A stretch of DNA of 22,001 nt from an uncultured Clostridia bacterium (GCA_949118805.1 CASAUJ010000026.1:1-22001); one strand, 5' to 3'; shown: positions 1-8,253, numbered from the stretch's first letter. Program-made: numbers and translations. Notes: a model not told the origin generated them from the sequence alone.

Positions 1-75
1 TTTTGAAGAAAATGGTAGATTTCTACTCGTTTCTAATAATTCTTCTAACGTTTCTAATATTGTGAATATTTCCAT
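1..75 (-). CDS. N-terminus of small conserved clostridial protein (partial)
   Basis: The first 25 codons of a leftward gene are visible, starting at ATG 75 and running off the window edge. The peptide begins MEIFTILETLEELLE and continues through NLPFSSK. A GAAAGGGG ribosome binding site lies inside the end of rsmD, and only three bases separate the two genes, so they are translationally close and share a transcript. The start resembles a short helical family in Clostridia, often labelled 'ATPase' without evidence of ATP hydrolysis and found near rsmD and coaD. The family match is from memory of the N-terminal pattern; function is unknown. Confidence 0.6.
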   Translation of the reverse strand, partial: MEIFTILETLEELLETSRNLPFSSK

Positions 76-78
76 GGT

Positions 79-639
79 TTACCCCTTTCTTTTTTGCCTT
101 AAGAAGATAAGACTTGCTCTTCCATACTTTCTTTCATCCACGATTTCTATTCTTAACTCTTTCAATTGTTCTTTTATCTTTTTTTCTTGATCTGTTTCTA
201 TAATAATACTACTATTTTCATTGATTAACTGCTTCTCTATGATTATTTTAATCGCTTGATAGGCATAATTCGTTTGATAAGGTGGATCGATAAAAATAAT
301 ATTAATTTCTTCCTTTATTCTGTTTTTTAGTAATTCTTTAAAGTCCATTTGATGCCATTCAATTTGTTCTTTGGTATGTGTTTTTTCTATATTCTTTTTG
401 ATCACTTCTACTGCTTGTTTTGATTGATCACATAAAATTGCCTTTTTGGCACCTCGACTAACAGCTTCTATTCCACAGGCTCCACTTCCTGCAAACAAAT
501 CTAAGAAAATAGCATCCTGTATCTCAAATTGTAGAATATTAAATAAAGACTCTCTTACACGATCTAATGTTGGTCTTGTATTTTCACCTTCTAAAGTATA
601 CAATTTTGTTCCTTTTGCTTTTCCAGCTATTATTCTCAT
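79..639 (-). CDS. rsmD: 16S rRNA (guanine(966)-N(2))-methyltransferase RsmD
   Basis: This 186-residue protein is a complete RsmD, which methylates N2 of G966 of 16S rRNA in the assembling 30S subunit using S-adenosylmethionine. It starts MRIIAGKAKG, has the family-typical TRPTLDRVRESLFN stretch near residues 22-35, the SAM-binding motif DLFAGSGACGIEA near residues 47-59, and the catalytic DPPY motif near residue 119. Length is normal for the family. The ATG at 639 follows GAGAGG at good spacing, and a consensus-like promoter lies about 50 bases upstream. The next gene starts three bases after its stop codon, indicating an operon running left out of the window. Confidence 0.95.
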   Translation of the reverse strand: MRIIAGKAKGTKLYTLEGENTRPTLDRVRESLFNILQFEIQDAIFLDLFAGSGACGIEAVSRGAKKAILCDQSKQAVEVIKKNIEKTHTKEQIEWHQMDFKELLKNRIKEEINIIFIDPPYQTNYAYQAIKIIIEKQLINENSSIIIETDQEKKIKEQLKELRIEIVDERKYGRASLIFLRQKRKG

Positions 640-663
640 ATTTTGCCTCTCTTTGATATTACT

Positions 664-691
664 ATTTTATTCTTTTTTTAGATAATGTCAA
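664..691 (-). promoter_or_regulatory. Promoter for rsmD operon
   Basis: On the minus strand, TTGACA (686-691) is followed after 16 bases by TAAAAT (664-669), about 25 bases before the rsmD start. It fits a housekeeping sigma-A promoter. Upstream at about 703-760 are two copies of TGTAACAT on the plus strand, which could be coincidental in AT-rich DNA. Confidence 0.7.
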
Positions 692-781
692 TAGTATTTA
701 CGGAAATGTAACATACATTTAACAGTTCTGTAATATACCCCCTAAATTGTAACATTTTTCTATTTTTCCTACAAAAAAACA

Positions 782-809
782 AAAACTATCTACTTTCATA
801 GACAGTTTT
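782..809 (-). terminator. Rho-independent terminator after divIVA
   Basis: An 11-bp stem (782-792 with 799-809, one G-U-type mismatch) encloses a 6-base loop. Read on the minus strand it is followed by TTTTTGTTTTTTT. It lies about 25 bases after the divIVA stop codon and so closes the sepF-divIVA transcript before the rsmD promoter. Confidence 0.8.
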
Positions 810-832
810 ATCTTTTGTATACGATTTTTGTA

Positions 833-1288
833 TTAAACATCATCTTTATTTACATCTTTTAACAATTCTAGCTGAGAAATCAACAAAGATTCCATTTTTG
901 CTTTATAAATATCAAATTGCTTCTTTACATCTTCTAGTTCTTTTTTCTTCCCTATAATTTCATTATCTAAATCACTTGCTTGCTTTTGTGCAGTAGCTTT
1001 TGCTTCATTGATAATTTGTTCTGCTTGTTGGCTAGCCACTTTTTTTACATCATCTGCTGTTGTTTGTGCTATAATTAATGTATTTTGTAAAGTTTCTTCA
1101 ATTGTTTTATAATGTTCCAAACTTTTGGTTAATTCCTCTACTTTTGTTCTTAGTTCTGTTGCTTCTTTATAATTTTTTGAATAATCGGCTGTTAATTCAT
1201 CCAAAAAATCATCTACTTCTTCTACACTATATCCATTCATCATTTGTTTTGAAAATTTCTTATTTTCAATATCTAATGGTGTTATCAT
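833..1288 (-). CDS. divIVA: DivIVA-domain cell division/polarity protein
   Basis: The protein starting at ATG 1288 is 151 residues. A longer reading to 1339 exists, but AAGGAGGAAAAT directly before ATG 1288 and the classic DivIVA opening MITPLDIENKKF fix the start. Residues 1-40 form the membrane-binding N-terminal domain (ending in GYSVEEVDDFLDEL), followed by a long heptad-rich coiled coil to the end. DivIVA proteins recognise strongly curved membrane at poles and septa and recruit division or wall proteins. The gene starts 23 bases after the sepF stop, in the ylm-type division cluster order, although the usual ylmE, ylmG and ylmH genes are not between them. Confidence 0.93.
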   Translation of the reverse strand: MITPLDIENKKFSKQMMNGYSVEEVDDFLDELTADYSKNYKEATELRTKVEELTKSLEHYKTIEETLQNTLIIAQTTADDVKKVASQQAEQIINEAKATAQKQASDLDNEIIGKKKELEDVKKQFDIYKAKMESLLISQLELLKDVNKDDV

Positions 1289-1311
1289 ATTTTCCTCCTT
1301 GAATAAACGGA

Positions 1312-1797
1312 TTAGTTGACTCCGTTGTTTTTTAACCATGAAACAGAAAGTTTGCTTTTCATTTCTTCTCTTGCCATTTCGTTTGTTATTTCATAATTAG
1401 ATGGTGCTACTAAGAAAATTGAATTTGATACTTTTTGAATGTATCCATCTAATGCATAAACACCTCCACTTATAAAATCAACAATTCTTCTTGCTACATC
1501 TTTGTTTACATATTCTAAATTTACGATAACTGATTTTTTTTCTTTTAAAAAACTACAAATTTCATCAGATTGTTCAAAAGTTGTTGGTTGTGATATTACC
1601 ATTTGAATTGCATTTGCACTTGCCTGTGGCATAGCTACTACTTTATCTTTATTTCTTCTTCCAAATATTTTTCTATCTTCTACTTCTACTTCTTCTTCCT
1701 CATCATAATCATATACATTTTCCTCATCATATTCTTCTTCCACTGCTGCATCCATTCCAAATAATCCCCATACTTTATCCATTAATGCTCCTGACAT
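1312..1797 (-). CDS. sepF: Cell division protein SepF
   Basis: This 161-residue SepF anchors FtsZ filaments to the membrane and aids septum formation. The N-terminus (MSGALMDKVWGLFGMD) is the amphipathic membrane-targeting helix, followed by a very acidic linker rich in Glu, Asp and Tyr (residues about 18-42) and the globular SepF domain. That domain contains the P-x-x-F-E-Q-S/D-E-I region, VIVNLEYV, RRIVDFISG and the C-terminal IFLVAPSN motif. TTTTAGGAGG sits about 6 bases before ATG 1797. It is the first gene of a two-gene sepF-divIVA unit with its own promoter. Confidence 0.95.
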   Translation of the reverse strand: MSGALMDKVWGLFGMDAAVEEEYDEENVYDYDEEEEVEVEDRKIFGRRNKDKVVAMPQASANAIQMVISQPTTFEQSDEICSFLKEKKSVIVNLEYVNKDVARRIVDFISGGVYALDGYIQKVSNSIFLVAPSNYEITNEMAREEMKSKLSVSWLKNNGVN

Positions 1798-1839
1798 AAA
1801 AAAACCTCCTAAAATTACTTCCTTTGTTTTATTTTCTTT

Positions 1840-1868
1840 AGTATCTACTTTTTTTACAAGATTGTCAA
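1840..1868 (-). promoter_or_regulatory. Promoter for sepF-divIVA
   Basis: Minus-strand TTGACA (1863-1868), 17-base spacer, then GATACT (1840-1845), about 40 bases before the sepF start. The -35 is perfect and the -10 matches four of six positions. No clear terminator for the upstream HlyD-like gene is visible between it and this promoter, so read-through is possible. Confidence 0.65.
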
Positions 1869-1921
1869 TATTTTTTCTTAATGTTATTGTTTTTTAATAT
1901 TTTTGTAATACTTTTGTAACA

Positions 1922-3184
1922 CTAATCTACATTTTCTAAATTAGGGTTTAGTAATATTTCATCATAAAGTGTTATCTTTTTGTATTTCGCTATTTCTTGA
2001 TTCGAAAATCCTAATTCTTTTAGTTTTTCTGTTGAATATACCTCAACAATCGAATATTTTTCTCCTTGTTTTTTTATTTTAACCAACATTTTGCTTAAAT
2101 ATCCTGCTCGATTTCGAACTACATAATGTAGTCCATCTTCTTCAACAATGGCTTGATTTGGCACTTTTAGCCCAGCATCATCCCACCAAATTAAATCAAA
2201 AGAAATTTTTCTATAATTAATCAATTCTTCAATTTCCTTTTCAATTTTTAAAATGAGTACCACTTCTCCATTTTCCTCTTGAAAAATATTAGTTATTTCT
2301 GCTAAAACTTCTGCATTGTTCGATAATCGTATTTTCATTTTCTTTCCTACTTCTGCTTTTTTCGCTTCTTCTGTGGAAGATACGGTTGCAATATAACAAT
2401 AAAAATTATCAATTATTTTTCCGCTTTCTTCATTCGTAGCCACTAATTTCCCTGTCTTTAAATCTAAGCTTTCCATATACTCTTTACTTAATGCACTAAA
2501 ATTATTAGGGGTTAGTACTTCTTCTAATCCATCTACTTTATAAGACACAATTCCACTCATTGGCGCTTTTACATATTCTGCTCCAGAATTTAATTGTCCT
2601 TCATATCCCTTTCTTTCTTCAATTAATTGATTTAAATAAGAACCTTTCGGACTTAAGTCTCCTGCAATTTGTGCTTTTTTGGTTACTAAATCATTAATTG
2701 TTTTCTTATATTCGGCTAATTTAGTACTATCCTCTATTTGATTAATATCTGCCACTTTTTCATCAATTTGATTTTCTAAAATTTTCATATCAGAACTAAA
2801 CAAACTTGTATCGTTCAACATAACTTCTTGTATTTTATTATCTAATTCTTCTATTTTACTTTTCAAATTTTCTTCATTTGAACTATAATATCGAAATATG
2901 TTTTCATCCTTAGCAGCTCTTTCTCCTTCTGATTTTATTTGTTTCATCCCATTTTTATAGTTCTCACCTTTTACTACTTTTTCATCACGAATCACATAAC
3001 CAATTACAGTTTCTTCTTGATATAATTTCCCTTCTTCGATTGTAAAAATATTAGTTGGTTGTTTAATCAAAAGATAAATTGCATAAATTATATAGAATAA
3101 AATAGCAATCACTGCAATTCCTATCATTATTTTCTTCTTTTGTAAAGAGGTATCTTTTTTCATTTTTTTCTTTTCTTTTTTCAA
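1922..3184 (-). CDS. HlyD-like membrane fusion protein family member
   Basis: This 420-residue protein has a very Lys-rich N-terminus, one membrane helix (about residues 19-39), a coiled-coil section (about 100-195), and lipoyl/beta-barrel-like segments such as VKAPMSGIVSYKVDG near residue 207. That architecture resembles HlyD-type periplasmic adaptors, which couple to transporters. No transporter gene is adjacent; similar single genes near sepF occur in Clostridia and their role is not known to me. The start is TTG at 3184: GGAGG lies 7-8 bases before it, and its TTGA overlaps the miaA TGA stop, so translation is probably coupled. An internal ATG at 3163 is the alternative. Confidence 0.75.
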   Translation of the reverse strand: MKKEKKKMKKDTSLQKKKIMIGIAVIAILFYIIYAIYLLIKQPTNIFTIEEGKLYQEETVIGYVIRDEKVVKGENYKNGMKQIKSEGERAAKDENIFRYYSSNEENLKSKIEELDNKIQEVMLNDTSLFSSDMKILENQIDEKVADINQIEDSTKLAEYKKTINDLVTKKAQIAGDLSPKGSYLNQLIEERKGYEGQLNSGAEYVKAPMSGIVSYKVDGLEEVLTPNNFSALSKEYMESLDLKTGKLVATNEESGKIIDNFYCYIATVSSTEEAKKAEVGKKMKIRLSNNAEVLAEITNIFQEENGEVVLILKIEKEIEELINYRKISFDLIWWDDAGLKVPNQAIVEEDGLHYVVRNRAGYLSKMLVKIKKQGEKYSIVEVYSTEKLKELGFSNQEIAKYKKITLYDEILLNPNLENVD

Positions 3185-4095
3185 ATTAAACCCTCCAAAA
3201 TAATCTGAATATTATCTTCTATTCTTGCTTGTCCATCTAGCCATTTAGTTTGTTTATTCTTTCGAAACCATGTCATTTGTCTTTTGGCATATCTTCTTGT
3301 TTCCATCTTTATTTTTTCAATCATTTCTTCTTTTGTTATCTTCCCTTTTAAAAATTCAACTACTTCTTTATAGCCCAATCCTTGCATTGCAGTAGGAAAT
3401 TTTTTATGTTGTCCTAAGATTTTTCTTACTTCTTCCACCAGCCCTTGTTCTAGCATTACATCTACCCTTTTGTTGATTCTTTTATATAAGACTTCTCGTT
3501 CCCATTTTAAAGCATATACCTGATAATCATATTCCACTGGTTTTTTTCTCGATTCTATTTCTTGCTGTGTTTTTGTTTTTCCCGTAGCATGATAAATTTC
3601 TATGATACGTAAAATTCTTTTTTCATCTTTTTCACTTATTTTTTGGATAGCCAATGGATCTATCTTTTTGGCCTCTTCATATAAAATTTCCAATCCTTCT
3701 ATTTTTACTCTTTTTTCTAATTCTTCTCGATATTCTTCATCAAATACAATATCTGGATATTCAATTTCATAAATTAAACTATCAATATAAAGTCCTGTCC
3801 CTCCTACTACAATTGGTATTTTTCCTTTTGCTATAATTTCTTTGATTCCTTTTTTGGCTTCTTTTTTATAATCTGCCACACTATATCTTTCCTCTGGCGA
3901 AACAAAATCCAGCAAATAATGTTGAATTCCTTGTCTCTCTTCTATCGATGGTTTCGCTGTTCCAATATTCATTTCCTGATAGATTTGCATAGAATCTGCT
4001 GATACTATTTCTCCATTTATTCTCTTAGCCAGTTCAATGGATAAGCTTGTTTTCCCAGATGCTGTTGGACCACATATTACAATTACTTTTTCCAT
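3181..4095 (-). CDS. miaA: tRNA dimethylallyltransferase MiaA
   Basis: MiaA transfers a dimethylallyl group to N6 of A37 in tRNAs that read codons beginning with U. The 304-residue protein starts with the P-loop GPTASGKTSLS (residues 8-18), then the substrate region DSMQIYQEMNIGTAKP (about 34-49), HYLLDF, and GGTGLYIDSLIYE (about 98-110). The C-terminal part contains AMQGLGYKEV and the RRYAKRQMTWFRK motif. Length is normal. GAGAGG precedes ATG 4095. It stands between mutL (with one membrane gene and a repeat between) and the HlyD-like gene, matching the common mutL-miaA neighbourhood. Confidence 0.96.
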   Translation of the reverse strand: MEKVIVICGPTASGKTSLSIELAKRINGEIVSADSMQIYQEMNIGTAKPSIEERQGIQHYLLDFVSPEERYSVADYKKEAKKGIKEIIAKGKIPIVVGGTGLYIDSLIYEIEYPDIVFDEEYREELEKRVKIEGLEILYEEAKKIDPLAIQKISEKDEKRILRIIEIYHATGKTKTQQEIESRKKPVEYDYQVYALKWEREVLYKRINKRVDVMLEQGLVEEVRKILGQHKKFPTAMQGLGYKEVVEFLKGKITKEEMIEKIKMETRRYAKRQMTWFRKNKQTKWLDGQARIEDNIQIILEGLI

Positions 4096-4123
4096 TTTCT
4101 TTTTCCTCTCTGAATGAGATTTC

Positions 4124-4233
4124 AGGGACGTTCCTTAAAATCCCCTTTTTGAGGATTTAAGGGACAGTCCTTTTTCCTTTTTCCAAAGAGTATCCCTTTC
4201 CTCCCTTTTTTAGGGATTTTAAGGAACGTCCCT
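4124..4233. repeat. REP-like inverted repeat pair between miaA and the membrane gene
   Basis: Two 22-base arms face each other: 4124-4145 begins AGGGACGTTCC and 4212-4233 is its reverse complement, with 21 of 22 positions matching. The 66 bases between hold a smaller hairpin (AAATCC/GGATTT, about 4138-4159) and a further AAGGGACAGTCC motif at about 4158-4170. The whole could fold into one long stem. The GGGACGTT core is shared with the REP copies around the transposase at 20858-21906. The element lies between co-directional genes, so it may also influence mRNA stability or partial termination. Confidence 0.8.
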
Positions 4234-4244
4234 AGAATCCCTAC

Positions 4245-4673
4245 TTATTTCATTGCTTCATATATTTTCAAGATTCCTTCTTGTGTACTTTTCATATATC
4301 CTATTTCTATACTAATACAGAACAAAAATATAATTCCTATGATAATGAGTTTCTTTTTCGCTTGGTTTTTCTCTATTTGTTCTTCTTTTATTTGTCCCAT
4401 CACTCTTGCTACTTGTGGAACTAAAATCATACCATTAACCCCTGTAAAAATTGCTACTAGTACATTCTGCACTTTATTTTGCATCTCTACTTTTTCATAG
4501 ATAATTCCACCTTTTGCTATTTGAAAAATTATTAATGTTATGATATAAATTATACTTATTCCCATCAAAAGAAAAAGCAGTTTCTTCCCTTTTTCTAGTG
4601 TTCCTAAACATTGCCAAGTCCATGCTATTAAAATGCTATATAAAATCACACCAGTTGCTATGATAAAAATCAT
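4245..4673 (-). CDS. Four-helix membrane protein of unknown function
   Basis: This 142-residue protein is strongly hydrophobic, with predicted membrane helices at about residues 1-22, 33-53, 68-88 (weaker) and 110-128, and a charged loop EEQIEKNQAKKK before the last helix. I do not recognise a family motif. The ATG at 4673 is preceded by AAGGGGG at somewhat long spacing. It begins 20 bases after the mutL stop, so it is cotranscribed with mutL. The REP-like repeat follows its stop codon. Nothing in it suggests a link to mismatch repair. Confidence 0.7.
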   Translation of the reverse strand: MIFIIATGVILYSILIAWTWQCLGTLEKGKKLLFLLMGISIIYIITLIIFQIAKGGIIYEKVEMQNKVQNVLVAIFTGVNGMILVPQVARVMGQIKEEQIEKNQAKKKLIIIGIIFLFCISIEIGYMKSTQEGILKIYEAMK

Positions 4674-4693
4674 TTTCTAACTTTCCCCCTTGT

Positions 4694-7141
4694 CTATTTT
4701 CTTGCAAATTTTCTTTCGATATCATATTTCGTCATTTTAATAACAGTTGGTCTTCCATGTGGACAAGTAAATGGATTTGGTAATTGTAATAACTGATCCA
4801 TTAAAGCTGTTACCTCTTTTTCATCTAATGCCATATTCGCTTTAACAGCTGCTTTACAAGCTACTGTCGCAATAAATTTTTCTTCCTTTTCTTGTTTAGC
4901 TGTTCTAGCTACTGTATTAATTTCATCTAAAGTTTCTAAAAATAATTCTTTTGTGTTTAAATCAATACATACTGTTGGTACTCCATTTAGTTTAATGGTA
5001 TTATCCCCAAATTCTTCTAAGCTAAATCCAGCTTGTTCAAACATTGTCATGTTTTCTTTTGCGATATCCATTTCTTTATGTGATAATGTCATAACATCTG
5101 GTAATAATAACATTTGCGAGTCTTTATCCTTTTCACTATAATAATTTTTTTTGACTCTTTCGTACATAATTCTTTCATGTGCAGCATGCTGATCTAAGAT
5201 ATACATCTCTTTCTCTATTTCTAATATAATATAAGTTTTAAATATAACTCCTATAAATTTATAAACTGGTTTTTGAAATTGTTCAGTTTCTTCAAATACT
5301 GATACATTGTCTTTTATCAAGTCTACTGCACTTATTTTTTCCTCTTCTTCTCGTTGTTTTTCTTCTATCTCTTTTTGTGTTTCAATTGGTAATCTTCCAA
5401 ACATTTTTGCATACATTTCATTAAAATCTTTTGAAACAACTTCTGGATTTTCATTCAATTCTTGCATCTTTTGTTTTATTTCCTCAAATTCTTTTTGTAT
5501 TTCAGGATCTTCTATATTTTCTATTAAACTATCAACTTCTTCTACTCTCTCATTTTCTTTTTCCAATTCCTCAGTTTTATTTTCTTCTTCCTTGTCGCCT
5601 TCTATTCGTTCTTTATTTTCTTCTTTTTCTGTTTCAACTTCTTGTCTCTCTACTTTTTCTTCTTGTTTCTCTTCTCCTATTTCTCGAATTGCATTCTCAT
5701 TTTCTTTTTTCTCTATCGGTTCTTCTATCTTATTCTCTTCTTCTGTTTGTTTTATTTCTTCTTTTTTTTCTATTGGTTCTTCTTTAGATTCTAATTGATA
5801 TTCTGTTTCTTCTTCTTTTACTGTTAAACTAGGTGTAATATCTTTTGAAGTTAATTCTTTTGCTATCTTTTCTTTCATTTCTTTCAATTGTTGTAATACA
5901 TCAGAAGTATCGATTGGAGTTCCTATTTTGATTTCTTCCGTTTTTATTGATTCCTCTACTTTTGGTAAATCTCCTTCTATATGATTGGTCTTGATCTGAC
6001 TTTCTTCTTCTGTATATTTTTCAATTTTCTTTTCATTTTGTTTTCGAAATCCAAATAAACCATTTATATTAGAAGATTCTTTTTTAGCTTCTCGAATATT
6101 TTTCAACCTTTCTTCAAAGCTCAATTCTCTAGATGTTGTGCTTACTACTAATTCATTTTTTAACATAGTTTCTTTTATTGCATGATATATTGATTGAAAT
6201 ATTTTGTTTTCTTCTTCAAAGCGAACTTCTAATTTTGCTGGATGTACATTTACATCTACTTTGGAAGGATTCATTTCAAGATTAAGAATGACAAAACCAA
6301 ATTTTCCAATTGGGATTAACCCCTTATAAGCTTGTTCGGTAGCTGCTGTTAAAGTTTTATCTTTTATATATCTCTTATTAACAAAAAACAATTGATTGGA
6401 ACGGTTTGATCTTGCTATTTCTGGTTTTCCTATCACACCTGAAATAGTAATATCTTCATATTGGTAATTAAGTTCTACTATGCCATTTGCTACATCTTTT
6501 CCATATATGCTGTAAATGACATTTTTTAATTCTCCACTTCCATTTGTTTGAATCACTGTCTTTCCTGTATTAATTAATTTGATAGCAATAGTTGGATGTA
6601 CTAATGCAATTCTTGTAATGACATCTTCTATATAACCAGATTCCGTATAATCTTTTTTTAAGAATTTATAACGAACTGGTGTATTAAAAAACAAGTTCCT
6701 TACAGTAATAGAAGTTCCTATTTGGCAACCTATCTCTTCTTGTTCAAGAACATCTCCTCCTTCTACTACAATACGATATCCCGTTTCTTGTTCTTGTGTT
6801 TTTGAAATCATTTCCACATTACTAATGGCTGCAATACTAGCCAAAGCTTCTCCTCGAAATCCCATTGAAGTTACTGTATCTAAATCATCTGCTGATCGAA
6901 TTTTGCTTGTAGCGTGTCTTTCAAATGCAATTTCTAGATCGTCCATTGCAATTCCTTTTCCGTTATCGATTACTTTTATATAAGAGATGCCTCCATTTTT
7001 AATTTCAACAGTTATATTGGTTGCTCCTGCATCGATTGAGTTTTCTACCATTTCTTTTATGACCGATGCTGGTCTTTCAATCACTTCTCCTGCTGCTATT
7101 TTATTGATTGTTAGTTCGTCCAATAGTACGATATTTCCCAT
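4694..7141 (-). CDS. mutL: DNA mismatch repair protein MutL with long acidic linker
   Basis: MutL couples mismatch recognition by MutS to strand incision. The N-terminal GHKL ATPase is intact: ENSIDAGA near residue 33, DNGKGI near 60, and GFRGEALASI near 93-102, with HPAKLEVRF closing the transducer domain near 300. The C-terminal endonuclease motifs are all present: DQHAAHERI at about 650, ACKAAVKAN at about 761 and CPHGRPTVI at about 793, as in nicking MutL proteins of bacteria without MutH. At 815 residues it is much longer than the usual 600-650; the excess is a Glu/Lys-rich linker at about 335-620 containing a repeated EEPIEKKE. AGGAGG precedes ATG 7141. mutS is not in the window. Confidence 0.96.
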   Translation of the reverse strand: MGNIVLLDELTINKIAAGEVIERPASVIKEMVENSIDAGATNITVEIKNGGISYIKVIDNGKGIAMDDLEIAFERHATSKIRSADDLDTVTSMGFRGEALASIAAISNVEMISKTQEQETGYRIVVEGGDVLEQEEIGCQIGTSITVRNLFFNTPVRYKFLKKDYTESGYIEDVITRIALVHPTIAIKLINTGKTVIQTNGSGELKNVIYSIYGKDVANGIVELNYQYEDITISGVIGKPEIARSNRSNQLFFVNKRYIKDKTLTAATEQAYKGLIPIGKFGFVILNLEMNPSKVDVNVHPAKLEVRFEEENKIFQSIYHAIKETMLKNELVVSTTSRELSFEERLKNIREAKKESSNINGLFGFRKQNEKKIEKYTEEESQIKTNHIEGDLPKVEESIKTEEIKIGTPIDTSDVLQQLKEMKEKIAKELTSKDITPSLTVKEEETEYQLESKEEPIEKKEEIKQTEEENKIEEPIEKKENENAIREIGEEKQEEKVERQEVETEKEENKERIEGDKEEENKTEELEKENERVEEVDSLIENIEDPEIQKEFEEIKQKMQELNENPEVVSKDFNEMYAKMFGRLPIETQKEIEEKQREEEEKISAVDLIKDNVSVFEETEQFQKPVYKFIGVIFKTYIILEIEKEMYILDQHAAHERIMYERVKKNYYSEKDKDSQMLLLPDVMTLSHKEMDIAKENMTMFEQAGFSLEEFGDNTIKLNGVPTVCIDLNTKELFLETLDEINTVARTAKQEKEEKFIATVACKAAVKANMALDEKEVTALMDQLLQLPNPFTCPHGRPTVIKMTKYDIERKFARK

Positions 7142-7182
7142 TTTTCTCCTCCTAATTTCTTTTCTATTTCTCTTTGGCTCTT

Positions 7183-7191
7183 ATTATATCA
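7183..7191 (-). promoter_or_regulatory. Extended -10 promoter for mutL
   Basis: Minus-strand TGATATAAT (7183-7191) contains a perfect TATAAT with the TG extension, about 42 bases before the mutL start. No good -35 box is seen at the expected distance, which is tolerated by extended -10 promoters. Confidence 0.6.
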
Positions 7192-7252
7192 TTAGTTTTT
7201 TAATTTTTGTATAGTTTTTTGAAATTTTTTACTACCTCTATCTCACTATAAA

Positions 7253-7278
7253 AAAAGATACTTTCAAAAGTATCTTTT
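7253..7278 (-). terminator. Terminator after pilin-like gene
   Basis: AAAAGATACTT and AAGTATCTTTT form an 11-12 bp perfect stem (7253-7264 with 7267-7278) with a tiny loop. On the minus strand it is followed by TTTTTTTATAG. The stem includes part of the stop codon of the gene at 7277, so transcription ends immediately after that gene and before mutL. Confidence 0.85.
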
Positions 7279-8176
7279 AATCTGGTATCAATAAAATAGA
7301 ATAAGTATAACATGGAATAATTGCAACATGGGAAATTCCTCTTACTTGTATTTTTGTATTTTCATTATAAGATATGATAGCTGTAGCAGAAGTCCTTAAC
7401 CATTCTGTATTAGTTGGTGAACTACATCGATCTGTTGCTCCTGTTTTATAATGATTGGTACCATCTTTATCTATATCAATCTCTATTTCTATATTAGTGG
7501 ATTTGTTGTTCGTATTACTGATAGAACCAGAAATAATTGCTTTTCCTGTTCCATGCCCTGCTAAAGAAACTTCATCTAATGTACACCAACTAGAAGATAT
7601 TTGTCCCTTTGCAATCCCCCATTCTCTTTCAATCAAAGTTGTTTTACTATTAGTTTTCAAAACTTCTACGGTGTTTTTTAAGTTTTCTATTTCTCCTCTT
7701 AATTCTTCTATTTCAGAAGAATTCGTAGCAATTTTGATGTTATCAATAGAAGCTAATTGCAAAGAAGAATTAATTTCAAATTCATAAGGATATTCTCTCA
7801 ATTTTGTAAAAATTGAAGTTGCCTCTCCTATTTCTATTTTATCTAAACTAGCTTGTTCCTTTTGACTTGTGGTAAAAACATATTCAATTTCATCCTTTTC
7901 ATCTTCGCACAATCCATCTGCCAATTCTTGTAAAGATGGCATTTGTTGTTTTTTTCCATAAGTTTCTATTTGGATATTTGTAATTTTCAAATTTATTTTT
8001 TCAGTTGCTGTTTGTTTTCTATTTTCTTCTGCTCCATTATCTGCTTTTTTTAATACTCCATTTTCGCCACTTATACTCGTTATAGTAATTCCAGCTAAAA
8101 TTAATAATATAATAATAGTGATAACTAATGCAATTAGCGTAATTCCTTTATTAAATGTCTGTTTTCTTTTTAACAT
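7277..8176 (-). CDS. Pilin-like exported protein with coiled-coil stalk
   Basis: The 299-residue protein has a type IV pilin-like N-terminus: basic leader MLKRKQTFNKG, then ITLIALVIT and a hydrophobic helix to about residue 30. Position +5 after the likely cleavage Gly is Ala, not the usual Glu. Residues about 155-175 (EIEELRGEIENLKNTVEVLK) are a short coiled coil. The C-terminal 115 residues are rich in Ser, Thr, Ile and Gly and end in a hydrophobic ILLIPD, suggesting a beta-rich head; four Cys residues lie in this part. I infer a secreted or surface-attached stalked protein. A GGAGAG site precedes ATG 8176, and it has its own promoter and terminator. No pilus assembly gene is near. Confidence 0.75.
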   Translation of the reverse strand: MLKRKQTFNKGITLIALVITIIILLILAGITITSISGENGVLKKADNGAEENRKQTATEKINLKITNIQIETYGKKQQMPSLQELADGLCEDEKDEIEYVFTTSQKEQASLDKIEIGEATSIFTKLREYPYEFEINSSLQLASIDNIKIATNSSEIEELRGEIENLKNTVEVLKTNSKTTLIEREWGIAKGQISSSWCTLDEVSLAGHGTGKAIISGSISNTNNKSTNIEIEIDIDKDGTNHYKTGATDRCSSPTNTEWLRTSATAIISYNENTKIQVRGISHVAIIPCYTYSILLIPD

Positions 8177-8224
8177 TTCTCTTTCTCCTCTCTTCTTTTG
8201 TTTTTCTTTATTTTTGATATTTTA

Positions 8225-8253
8225 ATTCTATCATTCGTCTAAGTAAGCGTCAA
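8225..8253 (-). promoter_or_regulatory. Promoter for pilin-like gene at 7277-8176
   Basis: Minus-strand TTGACG (8248-8253), a 17-base spacer and TAGAAT (8225-8230) with a TGA extension give a strong predicted promoter about 50 bases before the start codon. Confidence 0.75.

Noticed and set aside
700..765. Repeated TGTAACAT motifs as a possible operator upstream of rsmD
   Set aside because: Short AT-rich words repeat by chance in this composition; spacing and symmetry are not convincing.
1289..1339. Extended N-terminus of DivIVA
   Set aside because: The first 17 residues overlap the end of sepF, contain the ribosome binding site for ATG 1288 and are absent from the family's typical start.
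4124..4233. CRISPR-like or IS element remnant
   Set aside because: There are only two inverted arms, no regular direct repeats and no transposase coding remnant; a REP-type palindrome fits better.
5307..5798. Plus-strand Ser-rich open frames within mutL
   Set aside because: They are the antisense image of the Glu/Lys-rich linker codons (GAA/AAA read as TTC/TTT) and have no ribosome binding site or family pattern.
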